Positions 19,978-31,549 are shown, counted from the stretch's first letter. The stretch is 64,000 nucleotides of DNA from Ramlibacter rhizophilus (GCF_004681965.1 NZ_SMLL01000009.1:124001-188000), one strand, 5' to 3'. Numbers and translations are program-made. Notes: generated by a model from the sequence alone, not told the origin.

Positions 19978-20523
19978 TCACATGATCGAGCGCTGCACCC
20001 CGTTGAGCACGATGCCCGCCACCTGCAGCAGCAGGAGCAGCACCAGCGGGGACAGGTCGATCCCTCCCACCAGCGGCACCATGCGCCTGAAGGGCCGCAG
20101 CAGCGGCGCACACAGGCGCTCGATGATGTCCACCATGGGCGAATCCGCCCGCAGCCAGGACAGCACCGCCCCCACGATGATCAGCACCGTGAGCGCCGAG
20201 ATGGCCAGGCGCAGCACCCCGAACACCGCCACCAGCGGCAGCCAGGCCGGCGAGCCCACCGCACCCATCAGCAGCCACAGCAGGAACACCTGCAGCAGCT
20301 CCACCAGCCAGGCCGCGACGGCGCTGGCCGTGTCCCAGCGGCCCAGGGCGGGCAGCACGCGCCGCAGGGGCAGCACGATCCAGTCCGTCACGGCGAAGAC
20401 GAAACGGCCCACCGGATTGGAGAAGGCAATGCGCTGGTGCTGCATGTACAGCCGCAGCAGGCAGGCCCCGCCAATGAGGCCGGCGGCCACGTTCAGAAGC
20501 AAGGACAAGATTTCGTAAAGCAT
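19978..20523 (-). CDS. YggT family integral membrane protein
   Basis: Inner-membrane protein (181 aa) with two tandem YggT repeats: each has a hydrophobic pair of helices and the motif FSNPVGRFVFAVTDWIVLPLRR (about 34-55) or DSPMVDIIERLCAPLLRPFR (about 128-147). The family is linked to cell division or osmotic-shock tolerance in various bacteria; the exact role is unsettled. It is convergent to accD and divergent from the LON-domain gene, with only 56 bp for both promoters. Confidence 0.88.
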   Translation of the reverse strand: MLYEILSLLLNVAAGLIGGACLLRLYMQHQRIAFSNPVGRFVFAVTDWIVLPLRRVLPALGRWDTASAVAAWLVELLQVFLLWLLMGAVGSPAWLPLVAVFGVLRLAISALTVLIIVGAVLSWLRADSPMVDIIERLCAPLLRPFRRMVPLVGGIDLSPLVLLLLLQVAGIVLNGVQRSIM

Positions 20524-20579
20524 GGGCCCGCGACCGTAAAGCTCGTGGGATCATAGCGACAGCTCGTCGAGAACCCACC

Positions 20580-21212
20580 GTGGCGGCCGACCTCACCCTG
20601 CATTCGCTTCCGCTGTTCCCGCTGGGCACCGTGCTGTTCCCCGGCGGCCTGCTGCCGCTTCGCATCTTCGAGGTGCGCTACCTGGACATGATCGGCCGCT
20701 GCCACAAGGCGGGAGCGCCGTTCGGCGTGGTCTCGCTCACGCAGGGGCACGAAGTGAAACAGCCCGGCGCACCGTCCGAGGCCTTCGCGCAGGTCGGCAC
20801 GCTCGCGCGCATCAGCGACTTCGCGGCGCCGCAGCCCGGGCTCATGATGATCCGCATCGAAGGCCTGCACCGCTTTCGCATCACCCGCAGCCAGCAACTC
20901 AAGCACGGGCTCTGGGTGGCGGACATCGCGGCTCTGGAACCCGACGTCGCGGTGCCCGTTCCACCCGACCTGGAAGCGAGCGCGCAGTCCCTGTCGAGGC
21001 TGCTGGCATCGCTGCAGGAGAAGCTCGCCCCCGGCGAGGCCATGCCCGTGGCCGAGCCCTGGCACCTGGACGACTGCGGCTGGGTCGCCAACCGCTGGTG
21101 CGAGCTGCTGCCCGTGCCGGTCACGCTCAAGCAGCGGCTCATGGAGCTGGACAACCCGCTGGTGCGCCTGGAGCTGGTGGGCGACCTGCTCACGCGCATG
21201 GGCATCGGCTGA
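20580..21212 (+). CDS. LON substrate-binding domain protein, stand-alone
   Basis: A 210-aa protein that consists only of the N-terminal substrate-recognition (PUA-like) domain of Lon protease: [28 protein letters not shown] (about 9-36) is diagnostic. No AAA+ or protease part follows, so it cannot degrade protein itself; it may be a peptide-binding adaptor. The start is GTG. It precedes lysS by 83 nt. Confidence 0.88.
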   Translation: MAADLTLHSLPLFPLGTVLFPGGLLPLRIFEVRYLDMIGRCHKAGAPFGVVSLTQGHEVKQPGAPSEAFAQVGTLARISDFAAPQPGLMMIRIEGLHRFRITRSQQLKHGLWVADIAALEPDVAVPVPPDLEASAQSLSRLLASLQEKLAPGEAMPVAEPWHLDDCGWVANRWCELLPVPVTLKQRLMELDNPLVRLELVGDLLTRMGIG

Positions 21213-21237
21213 AGGCTGGGCGCCAGGGCGCAGAAAC

Positions 21238-21243
21238 TAGAAT
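21238..21243 (+). promoter_or_regulatory. Possible -10 element for lysS
   Basis: TAGAAT lies 26 nt after the LON-domain gene and 52 nt before the lysS ATG. The -35 is poor. Confidence 0.25.
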
Positions 21244-21295
21244 CGCGGGTTTGGCCGCGCGCGCCGGCCCGACTTCCGTTTCGCCCCTTCGCACC

Positions 21296-22825
<1,530 letters not shown>

Positions 22826-22895
22826 GCGGGCAGCGCTGCGCGCAGTCCCGGGCTACCCAGCCCCGCAACGTCGAGTCGCACTACTGAAAAGAATC

Positions 22896-23978
22896 TCAGA
22901 CGAGCAGGTCGATCGCGCGGAGGTAGCTGGGATGGGCCATCAGGGCCTCCCAGTCCGGGGCGGCAGCCGTCGGCAGCAAGCCATATCGACGCTCTTCGCT
23001 GCGGCCGTTCGCGCTCCATTCCCCGCTCTCCGCAGCCGTTGACAACCCCTCCAGCAATTCATCCACCGCCGCCCCCCCCTCGCTCTCCACCGACTGGTTG
23101 CAAAGCAAGACCATGTCGCACCCCGCCTCCAGCGCCACCACCGCCGCCTCGGTGTAGCTCACCTCGCGTCCATCGATGATCCGCGCCCCCGCCATGCTCA
23201 GGTCGTCGCTGAAGATCGCGCCCTGGAAGCCCAGCTGCCGGCGCAGGATGTCCTCCAGCCAGCGGCGCGAGAAGCCCGCCGGGCGCGAATCGACCTTCGG
23301 ATAGATCACGTGCGCGGGCATGACGCTGGTGAGCGTGGCGCTGAGCCAGCCGTAGGGCGCGGCGTCGTCGGCCAGGATGGCCTTCAGGCTGCGATCGTCC
23401 ACGGGGATGTCGGTGTGCGAATCGGCCTTGACGAAGCCGTGGCCGGGGAAGTGCTTGCCGCAGTTGGCCATGCCGGCCTGGAGCAGGCCGTGCATGAGGC
23501 TCTTGGCCAGCAGCGTGGCGACGCGCGCGTCACGGGAGAAGGCGCGGTCGCCGATCACGCCGCTCTCACCCCAATCCAGGTCCAGCACCGGCGTGAAGCT
23601 GAAGTCCACGCCGCAGGCGCGCAGTTCGCTCGCCAGCACGTAGCCGCAGGCGGTGGCCGCGTCGGTGGCGCGCATGGCGCTGGCGCCCGTGCCACCGTCC
23701 GACATCCACAGCTCGCCCAGCGCGCGCATGGGCGGCAGGTGCGTGAAGCCGCCGGTGCGAAAGCGCTGCACGCGGCCGCCCTCGTGGTCCACGCAGATCA
23801 AAAGGTCCTCACGGACCGACTTGATGTCGGCGCACAGGCGCGTGAGCTGCTCGCGGTCCTTCCAGTTGCGGCCAAAGAGGATGAGGCCGCCGCACAGCGG
23901 GTGCGCGAGGCGCGCGCGGTCGGTGTCGGTCAGTTCGAGGCCGGCGATGTCGAGGATGACGGGGGCGTGGTCGCTCAT
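22896..23978 (-). CDS. nagZ: Beta-N-acetylhexosaminidase NagZ (glycoside hydrolase family 3)
   Basis: Cytoplasmic enzyme of peptidoglycan recycling that removes GlcNAc from GlcNAc-anhydroMur peptides (360 aa). The catalytic flexible loop KHFPGHGFVKADSHTD with its Asp-His dyad and the nucleophile Asp in SDDLSMAGA are both present. There is no signal peptide, as expected. It is the last gene of the long minus-strand group and starts 1 nt after the acpS stop codon. In other bacteria NagZ products signal AmpC induction; no ampR/ampC is in this window. Confidence 0.96.
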   Translation of the reverse strand: MSDHAPVILDIAGLELTDTDRARLAHPLCGGLILFGRNWKDREQLTRLCADIKSVREDLLICVDHEGGRVQRFRTGGFTHLPPMRALGELWMSDGGTGASAMRATDAATACGYVLASELRACGVDFSFTPVLDLDWGESGVIGDRAFSRDARVATLLAKSLMHGLLQAGMANCGKHFPGHGFVKADSHTDIPVDDRSLKAILADDAAPYGWLSATLTSVMPAHVIYPKVDSRPAGFSRRWLEDILRRQLGFQGAIFSDDLSMAGARIIDGREVSYTEAAVVALEAGCDMVLLCNQSVESEGGAAVDELLEGLSTAAESGEWSANGRSEERRYGLLPTAAAPDWEALMAHPSYLRAIDLLV

Positions 23979-23979
23979 T

Positions 23980-24387
23980 TCAGGATTTCTCTTCTTGCTT
24001 CTTTTCGACGACGACGAAGCTCGCGGCGTAGTCGGATTCGTCGGTGACGGTGACGTGGGCCGTGAGGCCCTGCGCCTCGAACCAGGCTTTCAGCTCGCCG
24101 TGCAGCACGATGACGGGCTGGCCGCTGCGCAGGTTGGCGATTTCGCAGCGGCGCCAGGTCATGGGCAGGCGCATGCCCAGGCCCACGGCCTTGCTGAAGG
24201 CCTCCTTGGCGGAAAAGCGGGTGGCCAGGTAGCGCAGGCCCCGCTCCGGCCAGCGGCGCGAGCGGGCCTGGAAGACGGCGAGCTCCGCGTCGGCCAGCAC
24301 GCGCCGCGCGAAGCGCTCGCCATGCCGCTCCCAGGACTCGCGGATGCGGCGCACGTCGCAGATGTCCGTGCCGATGCCGTAGATCAT
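23980..24387 (-). CDS. acpS: Holo-[acyl-carrier-protein] synthase
   Basis: Transfers 4'-phosphopantetheine from CoA to apo-ACP (135 aa). Mg-binding Asp8 is in [11 protein letters not shown] and Glu62 in [11 protein letters not shown], the two AcpS signatures. The start at 24387 overlaps the previous gene's stop codon (ATGA). Its substrate AcpP is encoded 13 kb upstream in the same orientation. The pdxJ-acpS neighbourhood is conserved in proteobacteria. Confidence 0.96.
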   Translation of the reverse strand: MIYGIGTDICDVRRIRESWERHGERFARRVLADAELAVFQARSRRWPERGLRYLATRFSAKEAFSKAVGLGMRLPMTWRRCEIANLRSGQPVIVLHGELKAWFEAQGLTAHVTVTDESDYAASFVVVEKKQEEKS

Positions 24388-24914
24388 GCGCTGACCAGGC
24401 CCTGCAGCGGCACTTCGGTGACCCACTGCACCCGCGGACCCGAGAGGCGCATGACACTCAGCTCGGTGACCTCGCCGCGCAGCGGCGCCTCGCTCGCGTT
24501 CCACTGGTCCGACAGGGCCAAGGCCTGCTCCGGCATGGAGAAGCTGCCCAGGGTGATGTGGGGCACGAAGGTGCTGGTGGTGGGCAGCCAGGCCGCGAGC
24601 CGGCCGCTGTACAGGTTGCGATAGAGCGACCAGAGGGCCGCGGCGCCCGCCTCCGGCATGAGCAGCACGCGGGCGCTCTGGCCGTCCCACATGAGCGGCA
24701 GCGCGTAGCTGAATTCGAAGGTGAAGGGCCGAACGCGCGCGGCGACGGCGCGCACATGCTCGATGAGGTCCGCGTCGGCCAGGGCATGCTCGCTCTGCAC
24801 CAGGGGCACGTGCGCCGGAAGGCGCAGCGCGCCCGGCTGGTGCTTGACGCGCCAGGCCTGCAGGCGTTCGGCGTCGCCAGCGCGCCAGCGCGGCAGGGCC
24901 ACCACGTTCAACAT
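24384..24914 (-). CDS. 2'-5' RNA ligase / cyclic phosphodiesterase (2H) superfamily-like protein
   Basis: A 176-aa protein wedged between pdxJ and acpS. It resembles the 2H phosphoesterase fold: the C-proximal motif VPHITLG holds His119-x-Thr, while the N-proximal partner reads His35-Val-Pro where the canonical motif is HxT/S. Other parts ([15 protein letters not shown] and [13 protein letters not shown]) match the usual strand-helix pattern. With one motif degenerate, catalytic activity is uncertain and the family call is moderate. It starts 1 nt after pdxJ and overlaps acpS by 4 nt, so it is firmly in the operon. Confidence 0.65.
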   Translation of the reverse strand: MLNVVALPRWRAGDAERLQAWRVKHQPGALRLPAHVPLVQSEHALADADLIEHVRAVAARVRPFTFEFSYALPLMWDGQSARVLLMPEAGAAALWSLYRNLYSGRLAAWLPTTSTFVPHITLGSFSMPEQALALSDQWNASEAPLRGEVTELSVMRLSGPRVQWVTEVPLQGLVSA

Positions 24915-24915
24915 C

Positions 24916-25668
24916 TCAGTGTCCCGCCGCCTGCACGCAGGCGAGATAGCGCGCGACGGCCGCCGCATACCCCAGCTCGAGCGCGTCGGCGATGAAGGCG
25001 TGGCCGATGGACACCTCCAGCACGCCGGGCAAGGCCCGCAGGAAGGCCGTGAGGTTCTGCTGGTTGAGGTCATGGCCGGCGTTGACGCCCAGGCCCGCCG
25101 CCTGCGCCGCACGCGCGGCCTGCGCAAAGCCCTGCAGCACCTCGGCCTCGGCTGGGGTGCCGAAGGCGCGGGCATAGGTCTCGGTATAGAGCTCGATGCG
25201 GTCGGCGCCGCATTCGCGCACCGCGGCCATGGCCTCGGGGACCGGGTCCATGAAGAGGCTGACCCGCACGCCCAGCGCATGGCATTCGGCGATGAGCGGT
25301 GCCAGGCGCGGGCCGTCGGCCGGGAAGCTCCAGCCGTGGTCGCTGGTGAACTGCCCTTCGCTGTCCGGAACGAAGGTGGCCTGCTGCGGCCGCAGCGCGC
25401 GCACGAAGTCCATCAGGTTGTGGAAGGGGTTGCCCTCGATGTTGAACTCCACGCCGGGCCGCCGCGCGAGCAGGGCGTGCAGCGCGTGCACGTCGTCCGC
25501 GCGGATGTGGCGCGCGTCGGGCCGCGGGTGGACGGTGATGCCCTGCGCGCCCGCGTCCAGGCACAAGGTGGCGGCGCGCTCCACGCTGGGGATACCCAGG
25601 TGGCGGGTGTTGCGCACCAGGGCGACCTTGTTCAGGTTGATGGACAGCGCAGTGGGGTGCGGATTCAT
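24916..25668 (-). CDS. pdxJ: Pyridoxine 5'-phosphate synthase
   Basis: Last step of the DXP-dependent vitamin B6 pathway: joins deoxyxylulose phosphate and aminoacetone phosphate (250 aa, TIM barrel). The start [20 protein letters not shown] and the segments [20 protein letters not shown] and [11 protein letters not shown] are typical. The ATG overlaps the recO stop codon (ATGA), a conserved recO-pdxJ coupling. Confidence 0.97.
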   Translation of the reverse strand: MNPHPTALSINLNKVALVRNTRHLGIPSVERAATLCLDAGAQGITVHPRPDARHIRADDVHALHALLARRPGVEFNIEGNPFHNLMDFVRALRPQQATFVPDSEGQFTSDHGWSFPADGPRLAPLIAECHALGVRVSLFMDPVPEAMAAVRECGADRIELYTETYARAFGTPAEAEVLQGFAQAARAAQAAGLGVNAGHDLNQQNLTAFLRALPGVLEVSIGHAFIADALELGYAAAVARYLACVQAAGH

Positions 25669-26417
25669 AAGGCCTGGAGATCGACCATGAGCTGGCGCGT
25701 TCGCAGCGAAGAGACCCCGCAATGGTAGTGCAGCAGGTTGCGCAGCTGCGGCTTGAGCGCGGAGGACAGGCGCGCGGCTTCGCGCAGCGTGGCGTGGAAG
25801 GGTGCGGGCTGCGACATGGCCTGTTCCAGCGCGAGCCAGTCCGTGGCGGCGAGCGCCCCCCGCCCTTCGCCCGGCTCCGTGCGCACCAGCCCGCCTTCGG
25901 GCACCAGGCCGTAGGTCTCGCCCGCCTGCAGGGGCGCCATGGCCAGGGTCTGCACATCGAGCGAAGGCAGCACGCCGACTTCGCGCAGCAGCAGCAGCTC
26001 GAAGGCCCGCAGCGCCGGCTGCAGGGCCTCGCCATGCTCGGAGGCGAGCACCTGCACGGCGGCGGCGTAGTGCTCGAAGAGAGCCGGGTGCGGGTCGTCG
26101 CGCGCCAGCAGGCGAAGCAGCAGCTCGTTCAGGTAGTAGCCGGCCAGCAGGGCGTCGCCCGTGGGCATGACCTGCCCGCCCACCCACTCGGCGTCCTTGA
26201 GCGTGCGGATCTCGCCTTCGGCGCTGAAGGCCAGGCGCAAGGGTTGCAGGGGCAGCAGCACCGGACGGAAGTTGGAGCTGGGGCGCTTGGCCCCCTTGGC
26301 CACCAGCGCGACACGGCCATGGCGCCGGGTGAAGGTCTCCAGGATGAGGCTGGACTCGCTCCAGTCGTAGCGATGGAGCACGAAGGCGGCTTCGTCGGAG
26401 ATGCGGCGGGTGGCCAT
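25665..26417 (-). CDS. recO: DNA repair protein RecO
   Basis: RecF-pathway mediator that loads RecA on SSB-coated DNA (250 aa). The N-terminal OB fold starts [20 protein letters not shown] and continues [21 protein letters not shown], followed by an all-helical domain. The four-Cys zinc motif seen in some RecO proteins is absent, as in the Gammaproteobacterial and other Betaproteobacterial forms. It lies in the conserved rnc-era-recO-pdxJ order. Confidence 0.93.
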   Translation of the reverse strand: MATRRISDEAAFVLHRYDWSESSLILETFTRRHGRVALVAKGAKRPSSNFRPVLLPLQPLRLAFSAEGEIRTLKDAEWVGGQVMPTGDALLAGYYLNELLLRLLARDDPHPALFEHYAAAVQVLASEHGEALQPALRAFELLLLREVGVLPSLDVQTLAMAPLQAGETYGLVPEGGLVRTEPGEGRGALAATDWLALEQAMSQPAPFHATLREAARLSSALKPQLRNLLHYHCGVSSLRTRQLMVDLQAL

Positions 26418-26441
26418 CGCAAGGGCGGCGCGGGGCGCCCG

Positions 26442-27458
26442 CTACTCGTAGCCGAAGCTGCGCACCCGCGCTTCGTCGTCGGCCCAGCCCGCGCGCACCT
26501 TGACCCAGATCTCCAGGAACACCTTGGCGCCCATGAGCTTCTCCAGCTCGGTGCGGGCCTCGGTGCCGATGCGCTTGAGGCGCTCGCCCTTCTCGCCGAT
26601 GACCATGGCCTTGTGGCTGTCGCGCTCGACCACGATGGTGGCGGCGATGCGCAGCATGCGGCCATGGCGCGGGCTGGGTTCCTCGTCGAACTTGTCGATG
26701 ATGACGGTGGAGGTGTAGGGCAGCTCCTCGCCCGTGAGGCGGAACAGCTTCTCGCGCACCATCTCCGCGGCCATGAACTTCTCGCTGCGGTCGGTGAGTT
26801 CGTCTTCCGCATACCACCAAGGCTGCTCGGGCAGGTACTTCTCGACGATGCCGAACAGGCGTTCGATGTCCTTGGGGTTCTTGGCCGACATGGGCACGAA
26901 CTCCGCGAAGGCGTGCCGCTCCTGCATGTCGCGCAGCCAGGGCGCGAGCTCGCCGCGGCGGTGCACCTGGTCGAGCTTGTTGGCCACCAGCAGCACCGGG
27001 ATGCCCGGCTTGAGCAGCGACAGCACCTTGGCATCGCCCAGCGTGAAGCGGCCCGCCTCCACCAGGAACAGCACCACGTCCACGTCACCCACCGCGCCCA
27101 TCACGGTCTTGTTGAGGGACCGGTTCAGGGCCGTGGAGTGCCGCGTCTGGAAGCCGGGCGTGTCCACGAAGACGAACTGCGTGGCGCCCCGCGTGCGCAT
27201 GCCGGTGATGCGGTGCCGCGTGGTCTGCGCCTTGCGCGAGGTGATGCTGATCTTCTGGCCCACCAGGGCGTTGAGCAGCGTGGACTTGCCGACGTTGGGC
27301 TTGCCGACGATGGCGACCAGGCCGCAGCGCTGCGCGCCCTCGGGCGGGCTCGACGAGGCGTCGTCGCCGGCGGAAGGCAGACCGGCACCGGGCTCAGGCG
27401 ACGGGGGAGCGGCGCCCGCTTGCGCAGGCGCGGGCAAAGGAGGATCGGAAGGGTTCAT
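26442..27458 (-). CDS. era: GTPase Era
   Basis: Ribosome-associated GTPase that binds the 3' end of 16S rRNA during small-subunit maturation (338 aa). The P-loop GKPNVGKST starts near residue 52, followed by switch and G3 (DTPGF), G4 (NKLD) and a C-terminal KH domain with [12 protein letters not shown] Pro/Ala/Ser-rich extension of about 44 residues precedes the G domain compared with Escherichia coli Era. The start overlaps the rnc stop codon (ATGA), which supports the extended N-terminus. Confidence 0.96.
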   Translation of the reverse strand: MNPSDPPLPAPAQAGAAPPSPEPGAGLPSAGDDASSSPPEGAQRCGLVAIVGKPNVGKSTLLNALVGQKISITSRKAQTTRHRITGMRTRGATQFVFVDTPGFQTRHSTALNRSLNKTVMGAVGDVDVVLFLVEAGRFTLGDAKVLSLLKPGIPVLLVANKLDQVHRRGELAPWLRDMQERHAFAEFVPMSAKNPKDIERLFGIVEKYLPEQPWWYAEDELTDRSEKFMAAEMVREKLFRLTGEELPYTSTVIIDKFDEEPSPRHGRMLRIAATIVVERDSHKAMVIGEKGERLKRIGTEARTELEKLMGAKVFLEIWVKVRAGWADDEARVRSFGYE

Positions 27459-28174
27459 TTGGAGGGTTTGAGGCTTCGCAGGGCTTCGAGCATGGCGGCC
27501 GCGGCCGCCTGCTCGGCGGCCCGGCGGGAGCCGCCGGTGCCACGCGCCGTGCGCCCCAATTCAAGCACTTCGCAGTCGACCTCGAAAGTCTGTCGATGCG
27601 CAGCGCCCAGCGTTGCGGCCACGCGGTAGAGCGGAAGTTTCATGCGGCGGGCCTGCAGCAGTTCCTGCAGCTCGGTCTTGGCGTCCTTGGCCGCGGCGCG
27701 CATTTCGGGGCGGATCTCGAGCGACTCGAAGAGGCGGCGCACCAGCGCCTCGGCAGCTTCGAAGCCGGCGTCGAGGTAGACCGCGCCGATGAGCGCCTCC
27801 AGCACGTCGGCCAGGATGGAGGGGCGCTTGCTGCCGCCGGAGCGGGCCTCGCCTTCGCCCAGGCGCACCACCTCGGGAAGGCGCAGTTCGAGTGCGATCT
27901 GGTGCAGGCTCTCCTGCCGCACGAGGTTGGCGCGCACGCGCGACAAGTCGCCCTCGGGAAGTTCGGCGAGGCGTTCGTAGACGAGGCGGGACACCGCCAG
28001 GCCCAGCACGGCGTCGCCGAGGTATTCGAGCCGCTCGTTGTGGTCGGCCGAGAAGCTGCGGTGCGTGAGCGCCCGCGCGAGCAGGCGCGGGTCCGTGAAG
28101 CGGTGCTGCAAGCGCTGCTGCAATGCCGACAGAAGGGGATCGGCTCCCGCCGACGCGGCACGCGGAGCTGTCAC
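27455..28174 (-). CDS. rnc: Ribonuclease III
   Basis: Cleaves double-stranded RNA, including the rRNA precursor (239 aa). The RNase III signature [17 protein letters not shown] has metal ligands Glu50 and Asp54; a second acidic pair lies in [19 protein letters not shown] dsRNA-binding domain occupies about residues 158-236. It overlaps era by 4 nt and follows the DUF4845 gene by 13 nt. Confidence 0.97.
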   Translation of the reverse strand: MTAPRAASAGADPLLSALQQRLQHRFTDPRLLARALTHRSFSADHNERLEYLGDAVLGLAVSRLVYERLAELPEGDLSRVRANLVRQESLHQIALELRLPEVVRLGEGEARSGGSKRPSILADVLEALIGAVYLDAGFEAAEALVRRLFESLEIRPEMRAAAKDAKTELQELLQARRMKLPLYRVAATLGAAHRQTFEVDCEVLELGRTARGTGGSRRAAEQAAAAAMLEALRSLKPSK

Positions 28175-28187
28175 GGAGAAAGCAGGG

Positions 28188-28544
28188 TCAAATCGACTTG
28201 CCCGAGTACTTGATCAGCAGGAAGGCCGGGCCGCCCAGGCTGAACTGGCGGTCGTAGGCATAGCCGATCACCACGCGCCCGGAATCGTCGCGCGTGATCT
28301 CCAGGTCCTTGCTGGAGATGGACTTGATGCCATCGACCTCGGCGGCGCGGTCGAAGAGGCGCCGCACCTCGTCCGGGGTCTGGCCGACCCTGGCTTTTTC
28401 CACCGCGCCCTGGATGGCCTGGTATTCCAGGACCGTGGGCGTGACGCGCGCGGCCAGGACGATCAGCAGCCCGGCCACGCCCAGCAGCAGGAACACCGCC
28501 AGGACGGACACGCCACGCTGGCGCCGGATGGTCGAAAACTTCAT
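28188..28544 (-). CDS. DUF4845 domain membrane protein
   Basis: A 118-aa protein with one N-terminal membrane helix (about residues 12-34) after RRQRG, resembling a type IV pilin-like signal anchor, then a small soluble domain. The DUF4845 family is regularly encoded between lepB and rnc in Beta- and Gammaproteobacteria. The ATG at 28544 has a GAGGGG site; an upstream in-frame ATG (28574) adds ten residues overlapping the lepB stop. Function is unknown. Confidence 0.82.
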   Translation of the reverse strand: MKFSTIRRQRGVSVLAVFLLLGVAGLLIVLAARVTPTVLEYQAIQGAVEKARVGQTPDEVRRLFDRAAEVDGIKSISSKDLEITRDDSGRVVIGYAYDRQFSLGGPAFLLIKYSGKSI

Positions 28545-28570
28545 TGCTTGCCCCTCTTGTGTAAAACCGA

Positions 28571-29542
28571 TCACTCGAAGCCGCCGATGCGCCCCAGGTC
28601 ACCGAAGTTCATCCAGATGAGGAAAGCCTTGCCGACCAGGTTGCGATCCGGAACGAAGCCCCAGAAGCGCGAATCGAGGGAATTATCACGGTTGTCCCCC
28701 ATGACGAAATAGTGGCCAGGGGGTACCTTGCACACCACACCCTCGACGTTGTAGCGGCAGTTGTCGCGAAAAGGAAACTCCTCGACGCCCGGAACGAAGC
28801 CCGGACTCTGCGGATTGACCAGGACGCGGAAGTCCTTGCCCCCCAGGTGCTCCTCGAACTGCTTGGCGTAGCGCATGGACTCGCGGTCGAAGAAGTCATC
28901 GATGGGCTGGCGCTCGATGGGCTGGCCGTTGATGAAGATGCGCTTGTTGAGGTAAGCCACCTCGTCGCCCGGCAAGCCCACCACGCGCTTGATGTAGTCC
29001 AGGCTGGGCTTGGGCGGATAGCGGAAGACCACCACGTCACCCCGCTGCGGCTCGCGGCCCTCGGTGATCTTGGTGTTGAGCACCGGCATGCGCAGGCCAT
29101 AGGTGAACTTGTTCACCAGGATCAGGTCGCCGACCAGCAGCGTGGGAATCATGGAGCCCGAGGGAATCTTGAAGGGCTCGAAGAGGAAGGACCGCAGCAG
29201 GAACACGACCAGGATCACCGGGAAGAGGCCGGCGGTCCAGTCCAGCCACCAGGGCTGCGCGAGGACCCGTTCCCGCGCCACGGCGACCTGGGCACCATCG
29301 CCCGCCTGGATGCCCTGGCGCGCGAGCGTTGCCTCGCGTTCGGCCGCCTGGGCCTGCAGCGCCTGCGCCGCGCGGCGGCGCTGCGGCAGGAACCAGAGGC
29401 GCTCGGCGACCCAGTACGCCCCGGTGACCAGCGTGGCCAGGAACAGCAGGAGCGCGAAGTTGCCTTCGACCATCCCCAGGTACCAGGCACCCGCATAGCC
29501 GACGAAGCCCGCCAGGATGGCGGCGGTGAGTGCCTGCATCAT
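28571..29542 (-). CDS. lepB: Signal peptidase I
   Basis: Inner-membrane serine protease that removes signal peptides from secreted proteins (323 aa). The Ser/Lys catalytic dyad is Ser130 in PSGSMIPTL and Lys185 in DYIKRVVGLPGD; GDNRDNS is box E. Hydrophobic segments at about 1-20, 28-48 and 103-120 give extra membrane anchoring before the periplasmic domain. It follows lepA, the gene pair for which lepA was named. Confidence 0.97.
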   Translation of the reverse strand: MMQALTAAILAGFVGYAGAWYLGMVEGNFALLLFLATLVTGAYWVAERLWFLPQRRRAAQALQAQAAEREATLARQGIQAGDGAQVAVARERVLAQPWWLDWTAGLFPVILVVFLLRSFLFEPFKIPSGSMIPTLLVGDLILVNKFTYGLRMPVLNTKITEGREPQRGDVVVFRYPPKPSLDYIKRVVGLPGDEVAYLNKRIFINGQPIERQPIDDFFDRESMRYAKQFEEHLGGKDFRVLVNPQSPGFVPGVEEFPFRDNCRYNVEGVVCKVPPGHYFVMGDNRDNSLDSRFWGFVPDRNLVGKAFLIWMNFGDLGRIGGFE

Positions 29543-29615
29543 GCCGCTGCCCTCCGCAGCGAGCGCCCCTGCCTCGGCAGGCCCGGAACTGCAGCCCCCG
29601 GCTGCACGACGCGCT

Positions 29616-31427
29616 TCATTCCTCCACCTGCAGGATGGCGAGGAACGCTTCCTGCGGTACTTCGACCGAGCCGATCTGCTTCATTCGTTTCTTGCCTGCC
29701 TTTTGTTTTTCGAGCAGCTTGCGCTTGCGGGTGATGTCACCCCCGTAGCATTTTGCCAGCACGTTCTTGCGCATCGCCTTGATGGTCTCGCGCGCGATCA
29801 CGTTGGCGCCGATGGCCGCCTGGATGGCCACGTCGAACATCTGCCGGCTGATGATCTCGCGCATCTTCGCGGCGACCGCGCGGCCACGGTACTGCGCCTG
29901 CGTGCGGTGGACGATGATGGACAGGGCGTCGACCTTCTCGCCGTTCAGGAGGATGTCCACCTTCACCACGTCCGAGGGGCGGTACTCCTTGAACTCGTAG
30001 TCCATGGAGGCGTAGCCACGGCTGACCGACTTCAGCTTGTCGAAGAAGTCCAGCACGATCTCGCCCAGCGGCAGCTCGTAGGTGAGCATGACCTGCCGCC
30101 CGTGGTAGGCCATGTTGATCTGCACGCCGCGTTTCTGGTTGGCCAGCGTCATCACCGGCCCGACGTACTCCTGCGGCATGTACAGGTGCACGGTGACGAT
30201 GGGCTCGCGAACCTCCTGGATGCGGCCCTGGTCGGGCATCTTGGACGGGTTCTCGACCATGATGACCTCGCCGTCGCCCTTGACCACCTGGTAGACCACG
30301 CTCGGCGCCGTGGTGATGAGGTCCTGGTCGAATTCGCGCTCCAGGCGCTCCTGCACGATCTCCATGTGCAGCAGGCCCAGGAAGCCGCAGCGGAAGCCGA
30401 AACCAAGGGCCTGGCTCACTTCGGGCTCGAAGTGCAGCGAGGCGTCATTGAGCTTGAGCTTTTCCAGGCTGTCGCGCAGCGCGTCGTACTGGTTGGCCTC
30501 GGTGGGGTACAGGCCCGCGAAGACCTGCGGCTGGATCTCCTTGAAGCCGGGCAGCGGCTCGGTCGCGGTGAAGGCCGCCCCACCGCTGCCGGCCTTGAGC
30601 AGCGTCACGGTGTCGCCCACCTTGGCCGCCTGCAGTTCCTTGATGCCCGCGATGATGTAGCCGACCTCGCCGGCCTCCAGCGACTCGCGCGGCTCGTTGC
30701 CGGGCGTGAAGACGCCCAGGTTGTCGGCGTTGTAGCTCGCGCCCGTGGCCATGAGCTTGATGCGGTCGCCCTTGGCCAGGCGGCCGTCCACCACGCGCAC
30801 CAGCATGACCACGCCGACATAGCTGTCGAACCAGCTGTCGACGATCATGGCGCGCAGCGGGCCCTCGGCCTTGCCACGCGGCGCCGGCACCTTGGCCACG
30901 ATGGCCTCGAGGATCTCGTCGATGCCCATGCCGGTCTTCGCCGAGCAGGGGATCGCATCGGTGGCGTCGATGCCGATCACGTCCTCGATCTCGGACTTCG
31001 CGGTCTCGGGGTCGGCCTGCGGCAGGTCCATCTTGTTCAGGACCGGCACCACCTCCACGCCGAGGTCCAGCGCGGTGTAGCAGTTGGCCACCGTCTGCGC
31101 TTCCACGCCCTGGCTCGCATCGACCACGAGCAGCGCGCCCTCGCATGCGGACAGCGATCGCGAGACCTCATAGGAAAAGTCCACGTGCCCGGGCGTGTCG
31201 ATCAGATTGAGGTTGTAGACCTGTCCATCGCGCGCCGTGTAGTGCAGCGCCGCGGTCTGCGCCTTGATGGTTATCCCACGCTCTTTTTCGAGGTCCATCG
31301 AGTCGAGCACCTGCTCTTTCATCTCGCGATCGGACAGGCCGCCGCAACGCTGGATCAGGCGGTCCGCCAGCGTGGACTTGCCATGATCGATGTGCGCAAT
31401 GATCGAGAAGTTTCTGATGTGCTTCAT
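29616..31427 (-). CDS. lepA: Elongation factor 4 (LepA)
   Basis: Ribosome-dependent GTPase that back-translocates or aids initiation (603 aa). The G1 motif is [14 protein letters not shown], with DTPGHVDF and NKMDLP following, then EF-G-like domains II, III and V and the LepA-specific C-terminal domain. I chose the ATG at 31427, which encodes [14 protein letters not shown]; the codon before it is TTG. Just upstream on the minus strand is a perfect intrinsic terminator (31473-31504), so leader control is possible. Confidence 0.97.
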   Translation of the reverse strand: MKHIRNFSIIAHIDHGKSTLADRLIQRCGGLSDREMKEQVLDSMDLEKERGITIKAQTAALHYTARDGQVYNLNLIDTPGHVDFSYEVSRSLSACEGALLVVDASQGVEAQTVANCYTALDLGVEVVPVLNKMDLPQADPETAKSEIEDVIGIDATDAIPCSAKTGMGIDEILEAIVAKVPAPRGKAEGPLRAMIVDSWFDSYVGVVMLVRVVDGRLAKGDRIKLMATGASYNADNLGVFTPGNEPRESLEAGEVGYIIAGIKELQAAKVGDTVTLLKAGSGGAAFTATEPLPGFKEIQPQVFAGLYPTEANQYDALRDSLEKLKLNDASLHFEPEVSQALGFGFRCGFLGLLHMEIVQERLEREFDQDLITTAPSVVYQVVKGDGEVIMVENPSKMPDQGRIQEVREPIVTVHLYMPQEYVGPVMTLANQKRGVQINMAYHGRQVMLTYELPLGEIVLDFFDKLKSVSRGYASMDYEFKEYRPSDVVKVDILLNGEKVDALSIIVHRTQAQYRGRAVAAKMREIISRQMFDVAIQAAIGANVIARETIKAMRKNVLAKCYGGDITRKRKLLEKQKAGKKRMKQIGSVEVPQEAFLAILQVEE

Positions 31428-31471
31428 CAAGGGGAACGCTTAAGTGATTGAATTCAAAGGAGCGCGGGCAA

Positions 31472-31538
31472 GAAAAAAGGGCGCGTCGAGTGGCGACGCG
31501 CCCTGAACCAACAATCAATGGCAACTGCGATAGTTGGG
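31472..31538 (-). ncRNA. Candidate small RNA or lepA leader attenuator
   Basis: Inferred minus-strand transcript of about 65-70 nt. It would start about 7 nt after TACAAT (31544-31549), contain the hairpin CAACT-ATCGC-AGTTG (31522-31536) and end at the terminator 31473-31504. The -35 is weak. The same structure could instead be an attenuator in the lepA leader. No Rfam family is recognised by eye. Confidence 0.35.
31473..31504 (-). terminator. Intrinsic terminator upstream of lepA
   Basis: Perfect stem of 10-11 bp, GGGCGCGTCG (31479-31488) with CGACGCGCCC (31494-31503), 5-nt loop. On the minus strand it is followed by six U residues (31473-31478). It is a textbook terminator, placed 46 nt before the lepA start codon. 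Confidence 0.85.
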
Positions 31539-31543
31539 ACTTC

Positions 31544-31549
31544 ATTGTA
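31544..31549 (-). promoter_or_regulatory. Possible -10 element in lepA leader region
   Basis: TACAAT on the minus strand, 40-70 nt upstream of the terminator. The best -35 at 16-bp spacing matches three of six consensus positions only. Confidence 0.3.
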
